Source: Thaumatotibia leucotreta (taxonomy: Eukaryota; Arthropoda; Insecta; Lepidoptera; Tortricidae). Taken from it: 64,000 nt of DNA. The stretch is taken from positions 62,001 through 126,000 of the forward strand of contig JALPQI010000238.1 in NCBI GenBank assembly GCA_025490895.1. Reading direction: 5' to 3'. Shown in pieces: positions 52,212-62,234 of the stretch. The translations under genes were made by a program, and so were the position numbers. The notes below the pieces were generated by a model, which was not told the DNA's origin, did no database searches, and saw nothing but the letters and a program-made list of their open reading frames with translations. Within the stretch, counting starts at the first letter, position 1. The number at the start of each line of letters is the position of its first letter.

Positions 52212-52447
52212 CGTTTTTAGGGTTCCGTACCCAAAAGGTAAAATGGAACCCAATTACTAATACTGCGCTGTCTGTCTGTCATCATTCTGTATCTCGTGAA
52301 CCGTGATAGTTAGACAGTTCTCTTCACAAATGCTGTATTTCGATATGTTGTCACTATAACAATAAATACTAAAAAGTAGACTAAAATGATATAATAAAAT
52401 GATAATGGTACCCTTCATGCGGGAGTCAGACTTGCGCTTGGCCGGTT
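52212..52447 (+). repeat. Dispersed GGGTTCCGTACC...TTGGCCGGTT repeat
   Basis: Starts TTTTTAGGGTTCCGTACCCA and ends CAGACTTGCGCTTGGCCGG, with TATCTCGTGAACCGTGATAG inside. I know this layout as an abundant lepidopteran dispersed repeat. A diverged relative is at 11715-11858, and 53510-53545 begins with a similar CCGGCCAAGAGCATGTCG. Confidence 0.65.
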
Positions 52448-52547
52448 ATTGTATAAATATTGTGAGAATATATATAATTAAGGGTTTTCTGGTGTGGGTA
52501 CTAATTACATCGCGAGTTCGACGATCGGTAAGTATAACTAATACATT

Positions 52548-52815
52548 TATAGATTGATACTTAAATACATAGACGACCAAGGAACAAATATTTGTACACG
52601 ATAATAAATACACAAATAATGTCAGTCTATGTAAGCCGGAAACTCCAGCTTCGTAGGTAGGGTCACTGCCAACTAAGCTATGGAGGCTGACGACAAATAG
52701 ATCCTTATAATTATACTTATAATAAATGATTCATGACCAAGATACGAATATTTGTTTTAAACAAACAAAAAGATGCCCATCAGGATTAGAACCTGGGACC
52801 TCTAACTTCGTACCT
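52548..52815 (-). mobile_element. SINE-A copy 9 plus a second SINE head
   Basis: 52548-52693 is a diverged reverse SINE-A lacking its tail (GACCAAGGAACAAATATTTG, then a head with AACTCCAGCTTCGTAGGTAG). 52726-52815 is another, more decayed head (GACCAAGATACGAATATTTG, CAGGATTAGAACCTGGGACC). Confidence 0.6.
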
Positions 52816-53101
52816 CATCTTGATAACAGGAAAGCTGATGGGTTTTGAACAAGTACAAAAGAAATGTTTTTTGCTCAAGGTCTACAGCCAACTGAGCAAC
52901 TATAGTTATAAGAATACTTTTAAATTACTCCGAGCTTTTTCCTCGCCCAGGCGATTGTGAAGACATCAATGTCCTTACTAAGTTACGATGAGTTGATTTC
53001 ATGGACTAACATCAATGCTGTATCTTAATTTCTATCGCACCTGCTACCAATGAAGTCAGTGCAAGTGTGATGATCTGATGATGATAAGGAAATTAGGTAA
53101 C

Positions 53102-53244
53102 GGAGAAAATTTAGTACATTGTGCATCACGGTCAGTAAGCGGAATACTGGCTCGAGTCATTAAAAGCCTACGGCGTCGGGCTTCTAACACTCTCGTTAGT
53201 AATTCCGTACTTACCTCCCTTGACGCACAATGTACTATTCTCCG
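53102..53244. mobile_element. MITE, TIR CGGAGAA, AGTACATTGTGC arms
   Basis: CGGAGAAAATTTAGTACATT at the left against AATGTACTATTCTCCG at the right, with TAA on both sides. Inner arms include GTGCATCACGG/CCTTGACGCAC. A related half is at 21323-21360. Confidence 0.65.
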
Positions 53245-54404
53245 TTAAATAAAAGGACAACTCAAGATTGTGTTTATCTTTTTTCTAATGCTAAAAAAAC
53301 GAACTCATGGTAAATACGTATCGGATCGACAAGTCGGATAATTTCCCAACGGTCCCGTTTAGATGAAGCCGTATTTTTACGCCAATTGGATGGCTTAAGA
53401 ACTATTCGATTGTGACTGGATTTGATTCCTGGTTGAATAAGTATCTACGCTTTAAATTGAGTAGAAAAGTTAAGTCCTTAGGTAAGCTGTAAGTATAAAT
53501 AAACCGGCCAAGAGCATGTCGAGCCATGCTCAGTATAGGGTTCAATAGTTATTCAAAAACGGCTGGACCGATTATGTTCAAAATAGTTTTATTTTAAAGT
53601 ATTCTATAAGCCATTCATGATTTTTTCCATATTTTTTGGACCCATGGATCAAAAGTTAGAGGGCTACAATTTTTTTCTTCTGAGATCACAATGGAAATAA
53701 AAGATATGGTACAATTAAAATGAAGCTAAAAATAGACACTTAAAGACTTGCACTTTAAAGAGCATGTTCTTATACTTTTGGTTTAGGTGACTATAATGTG
53801 CTATTACGCTATAATACATAAAAATAAGGGTAATAAGTCTTTCTTTTTCAATAGAACCCACGCCAAAGAATATTAACCCAAATTCGTACAACGCTTGAAA
53901 ACTTTACGATTCTCCAAGAACAGGCAATTCCGGTAACCATTCCGAAACAAGGTAAAATAAAAACAACGATAGAAGCAGAAATGGCGTGTCAGACACGCAT
54001 TATGAATTAGCGTGATGGGATGTAAAAAGTTTCATTGCTTTATTGCGGGCGTAACATGTCTAGAGGGCTTCCGACATTTTTATGTCAGATTTGTAACGGT
54101 GGAGTTGGAAAAATGTGTCTGTTATGTCAACCGGCTGGCATGGGTACACTATACAGTTTTATTTGAATTCGATATGACCAAAAATTAGAAAATAAAATGA
54201 CATTGTCAACTCCACTTTCAAAAACCGAAGCCGCGACGAACTAGATTCGCAGGATTTCTTTTGTTAAATCAAGTAGACTATGCCGGCAGAAACAAGTTGT
54301 GACAAGTTGCGGTATTTTAAAGCTTTGAAATTTAAGTTATTTAATTACAACACTATTAATTTGCTGCAATAAATATTGTCTACCAAGTATTACTAAGTAT
54401 TAGT
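53245..54404. other. Repeat start at 53510, otherwise nothing
   Basis: 53510-53660 carries CCGGCCAAGAGCATGTCGAG and AAAAACGGCTGGACCGATTA, a dispersed repeat. No gene is recognised. Confidence 0.45.
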
Positions 54405-54538
54405 GAGACCGATGACCTGGTGAAGGTTGCAGGAGTCCGTTGGATGCGGGTGGCACAGGAACGGTCATTGTGGCAATCTTTGGGCCTTTGTTCAGCAGTG
54501 GGCGTCTTTCGGCTGACATGATGATGATGATGATGAAG
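54405..54538 (+). pseudogene. RTE-type LINE 3' end
   Basis: GATGACCTGGTGAAGGTTGC, CAGGAACGGTCATTGTGGCA, CAGTGGGCGTCTTTCGGCTG and (ATG)n. Only the final codons and tail survive. Confidence 0.75.
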
Positions 54539-54939
54539 TATTACTAAGCCTATTTTTATTATCTCGCATATGGTGAGAAAAGTAGAGTAAAACTGTCTTT
54601 GCCTAGGGTGCTTGAATCCCTCACTGCACTCAGGACTCAGACGCGCTGCGATCGAGAGTAAAACTGGGAGTCCTTCGTTACGTTCAGGATTCAATGTCGC
54701 GCCCGTGACATAAAACAAGTGCTTTATTCCTTTGGTGTATAATCTACTATTATCAAATCAGATATCCGCAAATGCTACTTTTAGTAGATTACAGACGTGG
54801 AACAGGTACGTTGTAGTCTTCCCTAGTTGGTTGCTAAAAGCGTGTAGCTTAGTTCTCTGTCATTGGGTCTTTATTCATTTTATTTATTTAATTCATGTAC
54901 AATAACAATTGTGTCTGAATGTGCGACTATATCTATTTT
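54539..54939. other. No gene recognised
   Basis: 54600-54715 has GGAGTCCTTCGTTACGTTCA, which looks repeat-derived, but I cannot assign it. The 112-codon - strand frame at 54380-54718 crosses it and the LINE tail, so it is not a gene. Confidence 0.45.
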
Positions 54940-55240
54940 TAACCGACTTCAAAAAAAGGAGGAGGTTCTCAAGTAGACAGATTTTTTTTCTTGTACCTAT
55001 CATACCCGATATCTCCAAAAATCGTGAACAGATTTTTTTTGTGATCGAACGTGTGTAGCCTCGAGATGGTCCCATTAGCACCAAGTTGCTGTCTGATGAT
55101 GGGATCTTGGAGAAATCGAGGGATCTCTTCAAATGTTATACTTTTTTTGTTTTCAATCTGCATTCAGAAAGTAGGATTTGAGGAAACCAATGATGGAAAC
55201 AAATCGGGGATCTTGGAGAAATCGGTTTTTAAATTTTTAA
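54940..55240 (+). repeat. AACCGACTTCAAAAAAAGGAG dispersed repeat
   Basis: TTTAACCGACTTCAAAAAAA, GGTTCTCAAGTAGAC, GAGATGGTCCCATTAGCACC and GATGATGGGATCTTGGAGAA. Frames on both strands overlap it and are not genes. Confidence 0.65.
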
Positions 55241-57040
55241 TCTGTCTAAATCTAACATGCCACCTACCAAACATGTTAATGTTAACAATAAAAATAAATA
55301 GGAATAAGCGATGTCCATTTTATAATTACACCTAAACAAGTCAATGATTACGACAGTATTTTGAGAATTATCCGATCGAATAGAAGCACTCTTGCAACAA
55401 CAGGGTTCTTAGCTTCAAGATCAAGAAAGTGTTAATCGGAAGCTTTTATCAAACAAATCTTAGGTAGTTACAGGTAGTAATGTACCGAGGAGAAGTTTCA
55501 AAGTTTCGAAACTTCGATAGAGAATGTTCTCGGCAATATAAATTTTACAAGTAATCTTATCATGCCAAAACCGATGTATATACATGCATTTTAAGGTATA
55601 TTTTATGCCTTGTTTACTCAATTGTGAAATGCAATATTCTTCTTAACATTTTTTTGATAAGTTCTCGTAAAAACATTCTCAATGAGAACTTACTCTTAAA
55701 TTCCTATGAAAATTCTCGGAAATTTCCGAGTATATTCCCGCAATTTTGAGAATGTTCTGCGACTTGTATATTGCTAGTTACATGCCTGCAGTTAAAATAC
55801 CAAATATTTTGAAGTAAATACATAAACATCCCTCATTACATTATCTGTATTTTGTGTATATCACGTGTCAAGGTTCGCGATTTTGTACGAAAGCCGAATA
55901 TGCTAGGAATAGCCTTATCTGTCTACCTGGCGGATTGCGGTCTCGGGAGACGTCGCTAACGCGATTATTCGGGCCTAGTGGACAAGGCATGAGCGGCAGC
56001 GGTGGCGGGAGCGGAAGCGGAGAAGTTGGATCGATTTTTGAAATTTCTGTACCTACTGGAGGATGAAGGGAAGGAAAACATACACGAATATGCAGGAGGG
56101 GAGGGAGGATGATAGGGGGAAACAATAAGTGATTAGCCGAGCCTAGTAAACATTATATGAGTGGCAGCGGTGACGGAAGCGAGAATGGAGAACTTAAATA
56201 CGTTGTCTTTTTACGCGACTGAACTAACTAAATGTAACTCAAAGAAATGTAGAACAGAATTAATGATTACCATGTATCTAAAAGTGTCAAATAAGAATCA
56301 ATGACTCAATATGAATATGACTAATGGAGCATTCCACAGTACAAAAGCGTGTTTATTTCGATAATTTGAGTTTTCTTCCGAGTTATTAGTTATTATATAT
56401 ATTTTTGAGCAATTTTTGACTCTTCTAGTCACGAAAGAGAACTTCGATAAACCCACAATTTTGAGAAAAACCATGTTCGTACGGGACATCGGTGGACTTT
56501 TTCGTGGAATGCTCCTAATTTACTTGATCTTCATATCTAGCACTGAAGCCACACAAAACATTCGCGGCTAGCTTATAACTTGAACCGCCTCCAAACTTTG
56601 CCGAAGATTGGAAGTATATGTGCATGTCACAGTAATTTAATAGTGGTGTCGTATACTTATAACGTATACCTATGTTTGTGTTTGTGCCGACAATTTGGGA
56701 GAAACTGAATTTATGCGGCGTTTTAGCTTCTGAACAGCGGTTACGTAGGGTTTGGTGTGACAGGGTTAATATATTTGAGCTAGTTTAGTTAGTTATTACT
56801 TTGATTTATTTAGTATGTACAACAATATAAGTAGTACATTACATAGCGAGGATGTTGAGATCTTTGATATTTATATATAAATAATTATGACAACGATACC
56901 TACCTACCTACGTACGTGGATTCTTCTTTACTTTATTTTACCCGACTGCCATAAGGAGAGTATATGTGTTTAGCCCCTTTGTGATTTTCTTTAAACAAAC
57001 AGATCTTAGCGATGGCTCAACTTTTTGATAGTGGAAAAGT
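55241..57040. other. Gene-free; 168-bp-spaced direct repeat coding GSGG
   Basis: 55964-56030 and 56132-56198 are diverged direct repeats (GGGCCTAGTGGACAAGGCAT and GAGCCTAGTAAACATTATAT, then GGCAGCGGTG). The first lies in a GC-rich frame with GSGGGSGSGE that I do not recognise. 56299-57040 holds nothing I can name. Confidence 0.4.
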
Positions 57041-57188
57041 GGGTTTACTTACACCAAACGAGCGAATGCTCATTCTATCCCCCACTCTACGAAATTCGTT
57101 CGTTACACAAAACTTAATTCGTTGAAATTTGTTGATTTCGTTAATTGGGGTATAGAATGAGAATTCGCTCGTTTGGTTTAATCCACCT
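57041..57188. mobile_element. MITE family F, second complete copy
   Basis: GGGTTTACTTACACCAAACG and CATTCTATCCCCCACTCTAC on the left. ATAGAATGAGAATTCGCTCG and TTTGGTTTAATCCACC on the right. The right arm is more diverged than in 38668-38816. Confidence 0.8.
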
Positions 57189-57634
57189 TACGGTATTATT
57201 AGAATCGTCATATCTTGAGTAACTATGACGTCACGTTAAAAACAATATGGCGGCTTATAAATTCAATAATGTCTTACCAAAAAAAAACCTATCGAGTATG
57301 GTATCAAAATGAAGAGCTTCGAACAATGATTACGTCACTTGTATCAACCGAATTTCAACTTTGACGCTATTATCTATAAATTCTGAACCCACATACAAAA
57401 TAAATCGAATTGGGAACCTTTTCCTTTTTTAAAGTCGTTAAATTGACATTATTGAAATAAATACATTTAAATAATCCAGACAGCACTCCATGCATTTCCC
57501 TTGAGCGCTCTTACAGTTTCAAAACACATTCGTTGTAAAAAGTTGGCACCGGCGGTGATTTGCAAAATGTAACTTTTTTAATGACGTCATTATTATAATG
57601 CGGCGTGTCATACAAATACCAACACAGGAATTCC

Positions 57635-57775
57635 ATCATCAGTCCACTGCTGGACGTAGGCCTATATTAACTATGGATATAGACGCATTAGGAGGTAAAT
57701 GCCCATAATCGCCACGTTCGGCAAGCGGATTGGTGGTCGCAGTAGTGTGTCCACTATGATGACGCTGCTTCCCAT
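57635..57775 (-). mobile_element. Type F2 LINE/SINE tail
   Basis: CAGTCCACTGCTGGACGTAG, GGTAAATGCCCATAATCGCC and GTCCACTATGATGACGCTGC in reverse order. Confidence 0.6.
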
Positions 57776-57952
57776 ACGCCTAATTAAGTTCTCGACTTCA
57801 AAATAGTCCTACGGAGTATTACAGAGGTATGCAAGATGCCATTCAGCAATCGTATACGATAAGCGAAAAGGCAGAGATGTATGAGCGAACGAAAAGACAC
57901 GTGACCATTTTTTTTGTTTGAATCTGTCATTTTCATACATTTATCACTTTCG

Positions 57953-58290
57953 CTTCATCATCATCATTTCAGCCAAAAGACGTTCACTGCTGAACATAGG
58001 CCTCCCCCAAAGATTGAATGACCGGTCCTGTGCCACCCGCATCCAGCGGATTCCTGCGACTTTCACCAGGTCATCAGGGGCCTACTCACGCTGCGCCTTC
58101 CGGTATGTGGCCGCCACTCGAGAACCTTCCCGCCCCAACGGCCATCGGTTCTACGCGCAATGTGCCCCGCCCACTGCCATTTTAATTTAGCGATTCGAGC
58201 TATATCGGTTACTTTGGTTCTGCTGTGGATGGTCTCATTTCTCATCCGATCCTGCAGAGAGACTCCTAGCATAGCCCTCTCCATTGCCCT
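57953..58290 (-). pseudogene. RTE-type LINE ORF 3' end
   Basis: On the - strand the frame 58284-58063 reads ERAMLGVSLQDRMRNETI, then IAKLKWQWAGHIARRTDGRW and KVLEWRPHTGRRSVSRP. This covers more of the RT C-terminus than the copy at 12105-12430. About 10 bp are missing around 58075, which breaks the frame before DLVKVAG. The tail ends in (ATG)n at about 57955. Dead and 5'-truncated. Confidence 0.8.
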
Positions 58291-59334
58291 TTGGGCACTT
58301 TCGCTTATCGTATATAATTTATAATTGCAGATTTGCAGAAGAATTTTGCCTAGGCCAGCCTGCTCATGATAATTATAATAATTCTGCGATAGAAATCAAA
58401 GCTCTAACTTTAACAATCAATGAAAAAACAGTCAAAGGCTTTTGTATGGGAGAATCGTCGCACCGAACGGCTCTTAATACTAGGCATTTACTCATAATAT
58501 TGGTAAATTAGTGATTCACGTAGCTTTCAATGTTCTATTCGTATCGCAACGTCCATAACACGAAATTAATTAGGCCCAGGAGCACAATAGACCCATTCAG
58601 ACTCAGAATCATTAATATTAATACTGGGCATGAATAGACTGACAGATTGACATCGTATTACATGGAAATCATTGAATTCAGGGAAGAATTGGGATCGAAA
58701 TGTTTACTTAGTATTTGACTGTATACTACCTATAAATTCTATAACGATTTTGTCGAGCTGTTCGCAGGACTGTAGTTTTAATTTATTTTTCATACCACCT
58801 ATTAAAATACGGGTTTTTTCTCCCTGCTAGTAGTCAAGTAAGTAGTAAGTAAGTAAGTAAGTAGCCAGCCTAAAAAAAAATCAAATATGAAATAAATAGC
58901 ATTTACATAATCGATTACGATTTCATCAGAATCCCTTATGTGCATACTAATACAGCTTTTATTTATCTCACAGGTGGTGTGATAAGCAGTATGTGTCGTG
59001 TCACATTCACATGATATCAAAATTATTTTCATCTTGGCCGCTTAAATCCCTCATTATCATTACGCACTACAGCATTCCACTTAAGAATCCCGAACGGACC
59101 CAGTAAGTTTTGTAGCATCCATCGCTTCATTCGGGCTTCAATGAACGCCCTCGCCAAAAAATTTGACCCCTTGTGACATTATTTTAACGAGTATTTTGAA
59201 GTGCATCGCATTTAGAAACAAGAGTATCGACTCAGATAGAATAAAAATTACCTTCCAAACTAGTACCAAATATGTAGTGGTAAATAAAATAGTAGCACAA
59301 TAATATCTAGGTGCTAATATAGCCATTACATTAC
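58291..59334. other. No gene; (TAAG)n microsatellite at 58835
   Basis: (TAAG)n tract at about 58833-58864. Short frames on both strands have no recognisable motif. Confidence 0.5.
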
Positions 59335-59585
59335 ATACATTTGTCACCACCCCAACTCCTCCAGCGGGTGTCGTAAGAATCGACTAAGGGATTGAAGTAT
59401 GACTGACCATTATTTGATAAAAGATGGGTGATGGGCAGCAGCGTCATCATTGTGGACACATTACTGCGATCGCCAATCCGCTTGCCCAGCGTGGCGGTTA
59501 TGGGCTTTTACCTCCTAATGCGTCTATACGCATAGTTAATAGGAGAGGCCTACGTCCAGCAGTGGACTATCATAAGCTGATGAAG
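59335..59585 (+). mobile_element. Type F2 LINE/SINE tail, well preserved
   Basis: CATTTGTCACCACCCCAACT, CGTCATCATTGTGGACACAT, TACGCATAGTTAATAGGAGA, AGGCCTACGTCCAGCAGTGG. It serves as the uninterrupted reference for the split copy at 12964-14555. Confidence 0.65.
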
Positions 59586-59599
59586 AATATAGCCACGAA

Positions 59600-59750
59600 A
59601 TAGAAACCGCAAGCTAGGATCGGACGGGGCAGGCCCAGACGGACATGGCGGGACGATTAACAATAATTGGCCAATGGAGTTGTGGAGATCCAGGGGAGAG
59701 GTCTTTGTCCAGCAGTGGCACACCTTTATAGATTGAGGAAAGAAACATTG
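59600..59750 (+). pseudogene. LINE ORF C-terminal end, RTE-like
   Basis: The frame ends ELWRSRGEVFVQQWHTFID and a stop. Upstream, CGGGGCAGGCCCAGACGGAC is the usual GRPxxRW-coding region, here shifted. Typical end of an RTE-like polyprotein, degenerate. Confidence 0.55.
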
Positions 59751-60115
59751 AGAAAGAGAGCCATTTTTATCCGTGTAACGTAAACAATTACCTTAACATT
59801 GTAGAGTAAGTAAACAGAAATGTGTTATGATTTCCTTAGAAAGTAATTCCGTTGGGATCTTGTCCAACATGATTAGCTGGAGGCCCTTCGTACAGATCCG
59901 TTAATTCATAAAGCCTTCGGAAAGGCCCCATGGGACGACCCTAAGAGGCCCCGTTGTTGAAATACCCTGGATATTAATCTGTCATACTTTCGCATAATTG
60001 ACTATAATGTAATGTATGTCGTTTTTAATAACTGGAATATACGGGGAAGGACAATGAGGGTTTTCGATATTTTTCGCCACCAGGTGGCGCTTTGTAGGCG
60101 TGAGGCCGAAACAGG

Positions 60116-60267
60116 GCGCTTAGACAAGTTGCCAATCGCTAGCGCTTAATTGTCAATCGCAAACGAAAGGCAGGTAACTGTCTTTGTCGCACTAATATGA
60201 AAGAGTACAGAGAGGGAAAACTACGATACGGTACTAAGCGTTAGCGATTGGCAACTTGGCTAAACAT
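60116..60267. mobile_element. MITE family C, complete copy
   Basis: CTTAGACAAGTTGCCAATCG on the left and CGATTGGCAACTTGGCTAAA on the right. The interior carries AAACGAAAGGCAGGTAACTG. Similar length to 10840-10989, in opposite orientation. Confidence 0.8.
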
Positions 60268-60271
60268 CCAG

Positions 60272-60388
60272 TGGCCTATACCACAAAACTTTACAAGCGT
60301 ACAATTCTACAAAATTGTCAACTTTTTGTATGGGAATTTATACAATTTTGTAGAATTGTACGCTTGTAAAGTTTTGTGGTATAGGCCA
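60272..60388. mobile_element. Perfect-arm palindromic MITE, TGGCCTATACCACAAAAC
   Basis: Arms of about 48 bp (TGGCCTATACCACAAAACTT, then TACAAGCGTACAATTCTACA) pair without visible mismatch around a loop near GTCAACTTTTTGTATGGGAA. It sits five bases after the family C element. Confidence 0.85.
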
Positions 60389-60683
60389 CAGTTATCAGAT
60401 TCATAGGTATTGAACATAAAATATCGAAATTTTATTGATTTTGAGATAAGACTAGAAAACTGTCGCCGAACTGTAGATTGAGCTCTAAAACTAGATCGCA
60501 AATTCACTGTTCTGTTACTATAAAAGACTACTACAACTTTTATTTGGTCCTTTCATTGGAATTAACTTAAAACTGTTTTTTTTTTATTTATTTTATAAAA
60601 CAATATTCCGAAAGTAATGGTTAAAAAAGATCTCAATGAATTAAATTCGTAATATTTTCAACGTTTACCGCGAGGATTACACG

Positions 60684-60901
60684 TGAAATAAAACTATGAA
60701 AACGGATAAACTCGCGTATAATTTACTAACTTGAACTTCATTCCGACGTTTCGAACACTTTACAGGGTTCGTGGTCTGCAGATGACTGACAATGGAGGAA
60801 ATTTGATAGATCTATGTAAATTGTAAGTGTTCGAAACGTCGGATTGAAGTTAAAGTTATAGTTAATATACGCGAGTTTATCCGTTTTCATAGTTTTATTT
60901 C
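60684..60901. mobile_element. MITE, TIR GAAATAAAACTATGAAAACG, copy 2
   Basis: The arms include GGATAAACTCGCGTATA and complement. The internal pair TTCCGACGTTTCGAACACTT and AAGTGTTCGAAACGTCGGA extends the palindrome. 218 bp. Confidence 0.85.
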
Positions 60902-60981
60902 ATGAATTATATTAGATTAATTAATCCTTTGCTTGATGGTTTATTTATCGCTCATTTATCGTATTAGATCTACACACGGTT

Positions 60982-61078
60982 TATCGTCGCTTATCAGGTA
61001 CCTAGGTACCCACAATACAAGCCTTAATTGAGCTTATCGGGGAACTAAGAGAAGATCGTGTAAAGAAAGGATTTATTT
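60982..61078 (+). mobile_element. SINE-A tail fragment, diverged
   Basis: TATCGTCGCTTATCAGGTAC, CACAATACAAGCCTTAATTG and AGATCGTGTAAAG follow the SINE-A order with many changes. Confidence 0.6.
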
Positions 61079-61316
61079 GCCGTGTGGTGACGGCAATAAG
61101 AATACATTTTGTCACCCCAACTCTTCCCGCGGGAGTCGTAAGAGTCGACTAAAGGATTGAAGTGTCACTGCCATTCTTTGAATTGATTGATGACTGACAG
61201 CAGCGTCATCATAGTGGACACATTACTGCGATCGCCAATCCGCTTGCCCAGCGTGGTGATTATTGGCATTTACCGTAAGAGAGGCCTACGTCCAGCAGTG
61301 GCCTATGCTGATGATG
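61079..61316 (+). mobile_element. Type F2 LINE/SINE tail
   Basis: GCCGTGTGGTGACGGCAATA, GTCGTAAGAGTCGACTAAAG, CGTCATCATAGTGGACACAT, and a short GATGATG end into which the dimeric element at 61330 inserted. Confidence 0.6.
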
Positions 61317-61487
61317 TGATTTTTTTATTCAACGCAGCGTAGAGTTGCCGAGTTTGCAGACGATTATGTGATGCATACGTCTTAGGAGTGTGGCTAAGGT
61401 TGTAGTACCTTCGAAACATTACGTACAGATGTCGCTAGTGATTAGATTCACAATACCATTGGAAAAATTCGCTGTGATCGACGGAAG

Positions 61488-61560
61488 GTCGTCTGGTGTA
61501 ATTGGTAGCACGTTGGACCGGCAATCCAGAGGCAGCGGGTTCGAATCCCGTGACAACCAG
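61488..61560 (+). tRNA. tRNA-like sequence, unit 1 (GGC loop; probably SINE head)
   Basis: A full cloverleaf can be drawn: acceptor GGTCGTC/GACAACC (one mismatch), D arm GTGT/GCAC, anticodon stem TTGGA/TCCAG with loop CCGGCAA (anticodon GGC by position), and T arm GCGGG-TTCGAAT-CCCGT. Position 33 is C, not the near-universal T. D-arm and stem sequence resemble tRNA-Gln more than tRNA-Ala. More likely a SINE Pol III head than a working tRNA gene. Confidence 0.4.
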
Positions 61561-61882
61561 AGTCTTTCGTAGTTGATTTTTTCTATGGTAAGCACATCTG
61601 TTACGACATTGTGGGATTATCCGCATTGTAAAAAAGTAACTTCAATATCAATTTGTTTAATTATAAAAAAATAAATTGATGTTTTCTAATCTTGTATTGA
61701 TTACAGCGCCCTCTCTAGCAAATTCAACGCAGCGTAGAGTTGCCGAGTTTGCAGACGATTATGTGATGCATACGTCTTAGGAGTGTGGCTAAGGTTGTAG
61801 TACCTTCGAAACATTACGTACAGATGTCGCTAGTGATTAGATTCACAATACCATTGGAAAAATTCGCTGTGATCGACGGAAG

Positions 61883-61955
61883 GTCGTCTGGTGTAATTGG
61901 TAGCACGTTGGACCGGCAATCCAGAGGCAGCGGGTTCGAATCCCGTGACAACCAG
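61883..61955 (+). tRNA. tRNA-like sequence, unit 2
   Basis: Second copy of the cloverleaf at 61488-61560, same sequence, 395 bp downstream. Same caveats apply. Confidence 0.4.
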
Positions 61956-62115
61956 AGTCTTTCGTAGTTGATTTTTTCTATGGTAAGCACATCTGTTACG
62001 ACATTGTGGGATTATCCGCATTGTAAAAAAGTAACTTCAATATCAATTTGTTTAATTATAAAAAAATAAATTGATGTTTTCTAATCTTGGATTTTTTTAT
62101 TATCAATATGTATTT

Positions 62116-62234
62116 CAGCCTCCGTAGCCTAGTTGGTAGTAACCCTGCCTACGAAGCTGGAGGTTCCGGGTTCGAATCCCGGCGAGGGCATTATTTGTGT
62201 ATTTATTTATCACAAATATTTGTTCCTTGGTCAT
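62116..62234 (+). mobile_element. SINE-A head, cut by a LINE insertion
   Basis: A perfect SINE-A head and middle (GCCTCCGTAGCCTAGTTGG, GGGTTCGAATCCCGG, ATATTTGTTCCTTGGTCA) stop abruptly at a T run, the poly(A) of the reverse LINE. The SINE's second half should lie beyond the right edge. Confidence 0.85.

Larger units (their letters stand above)
61330..62089 (+). mobile_element. Tandem dimer of a tRNA-like unit, 12-bp flanking repeat
   Basis: Two units (61330-61724 and 61725-62089) are identical as far as I compared, at a 395-bp period. The first has 30 extra bases at its end. The pair is bracketed by GATTTTTTTATT at 61318-61329 and 62090-62101. Each unit holds a tRNA-like fold. This looks like one insertion of a dimer, or an insertion later duplicated. 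Confidence 0.8.

Noticed and set aside
54380..54718. 112-codon - strand frame
   Set aside because: It spans the antisense of an RTE LINE tail (HHHHHH from (ATG)n), so it is a repeat artefact.
55868..56125. - strand frame with PLPLPPPLPLMP
   Set aside because: It is the antisense of a GC-rich direct repeat; no other support.
61390..62021. Pairs of identical 60-63 codon frames on both strands
   Set aside because: Created by the 395-bp tandem duplication of a tRNA-like unit; they cross the cloverleaf and are not protein-like.
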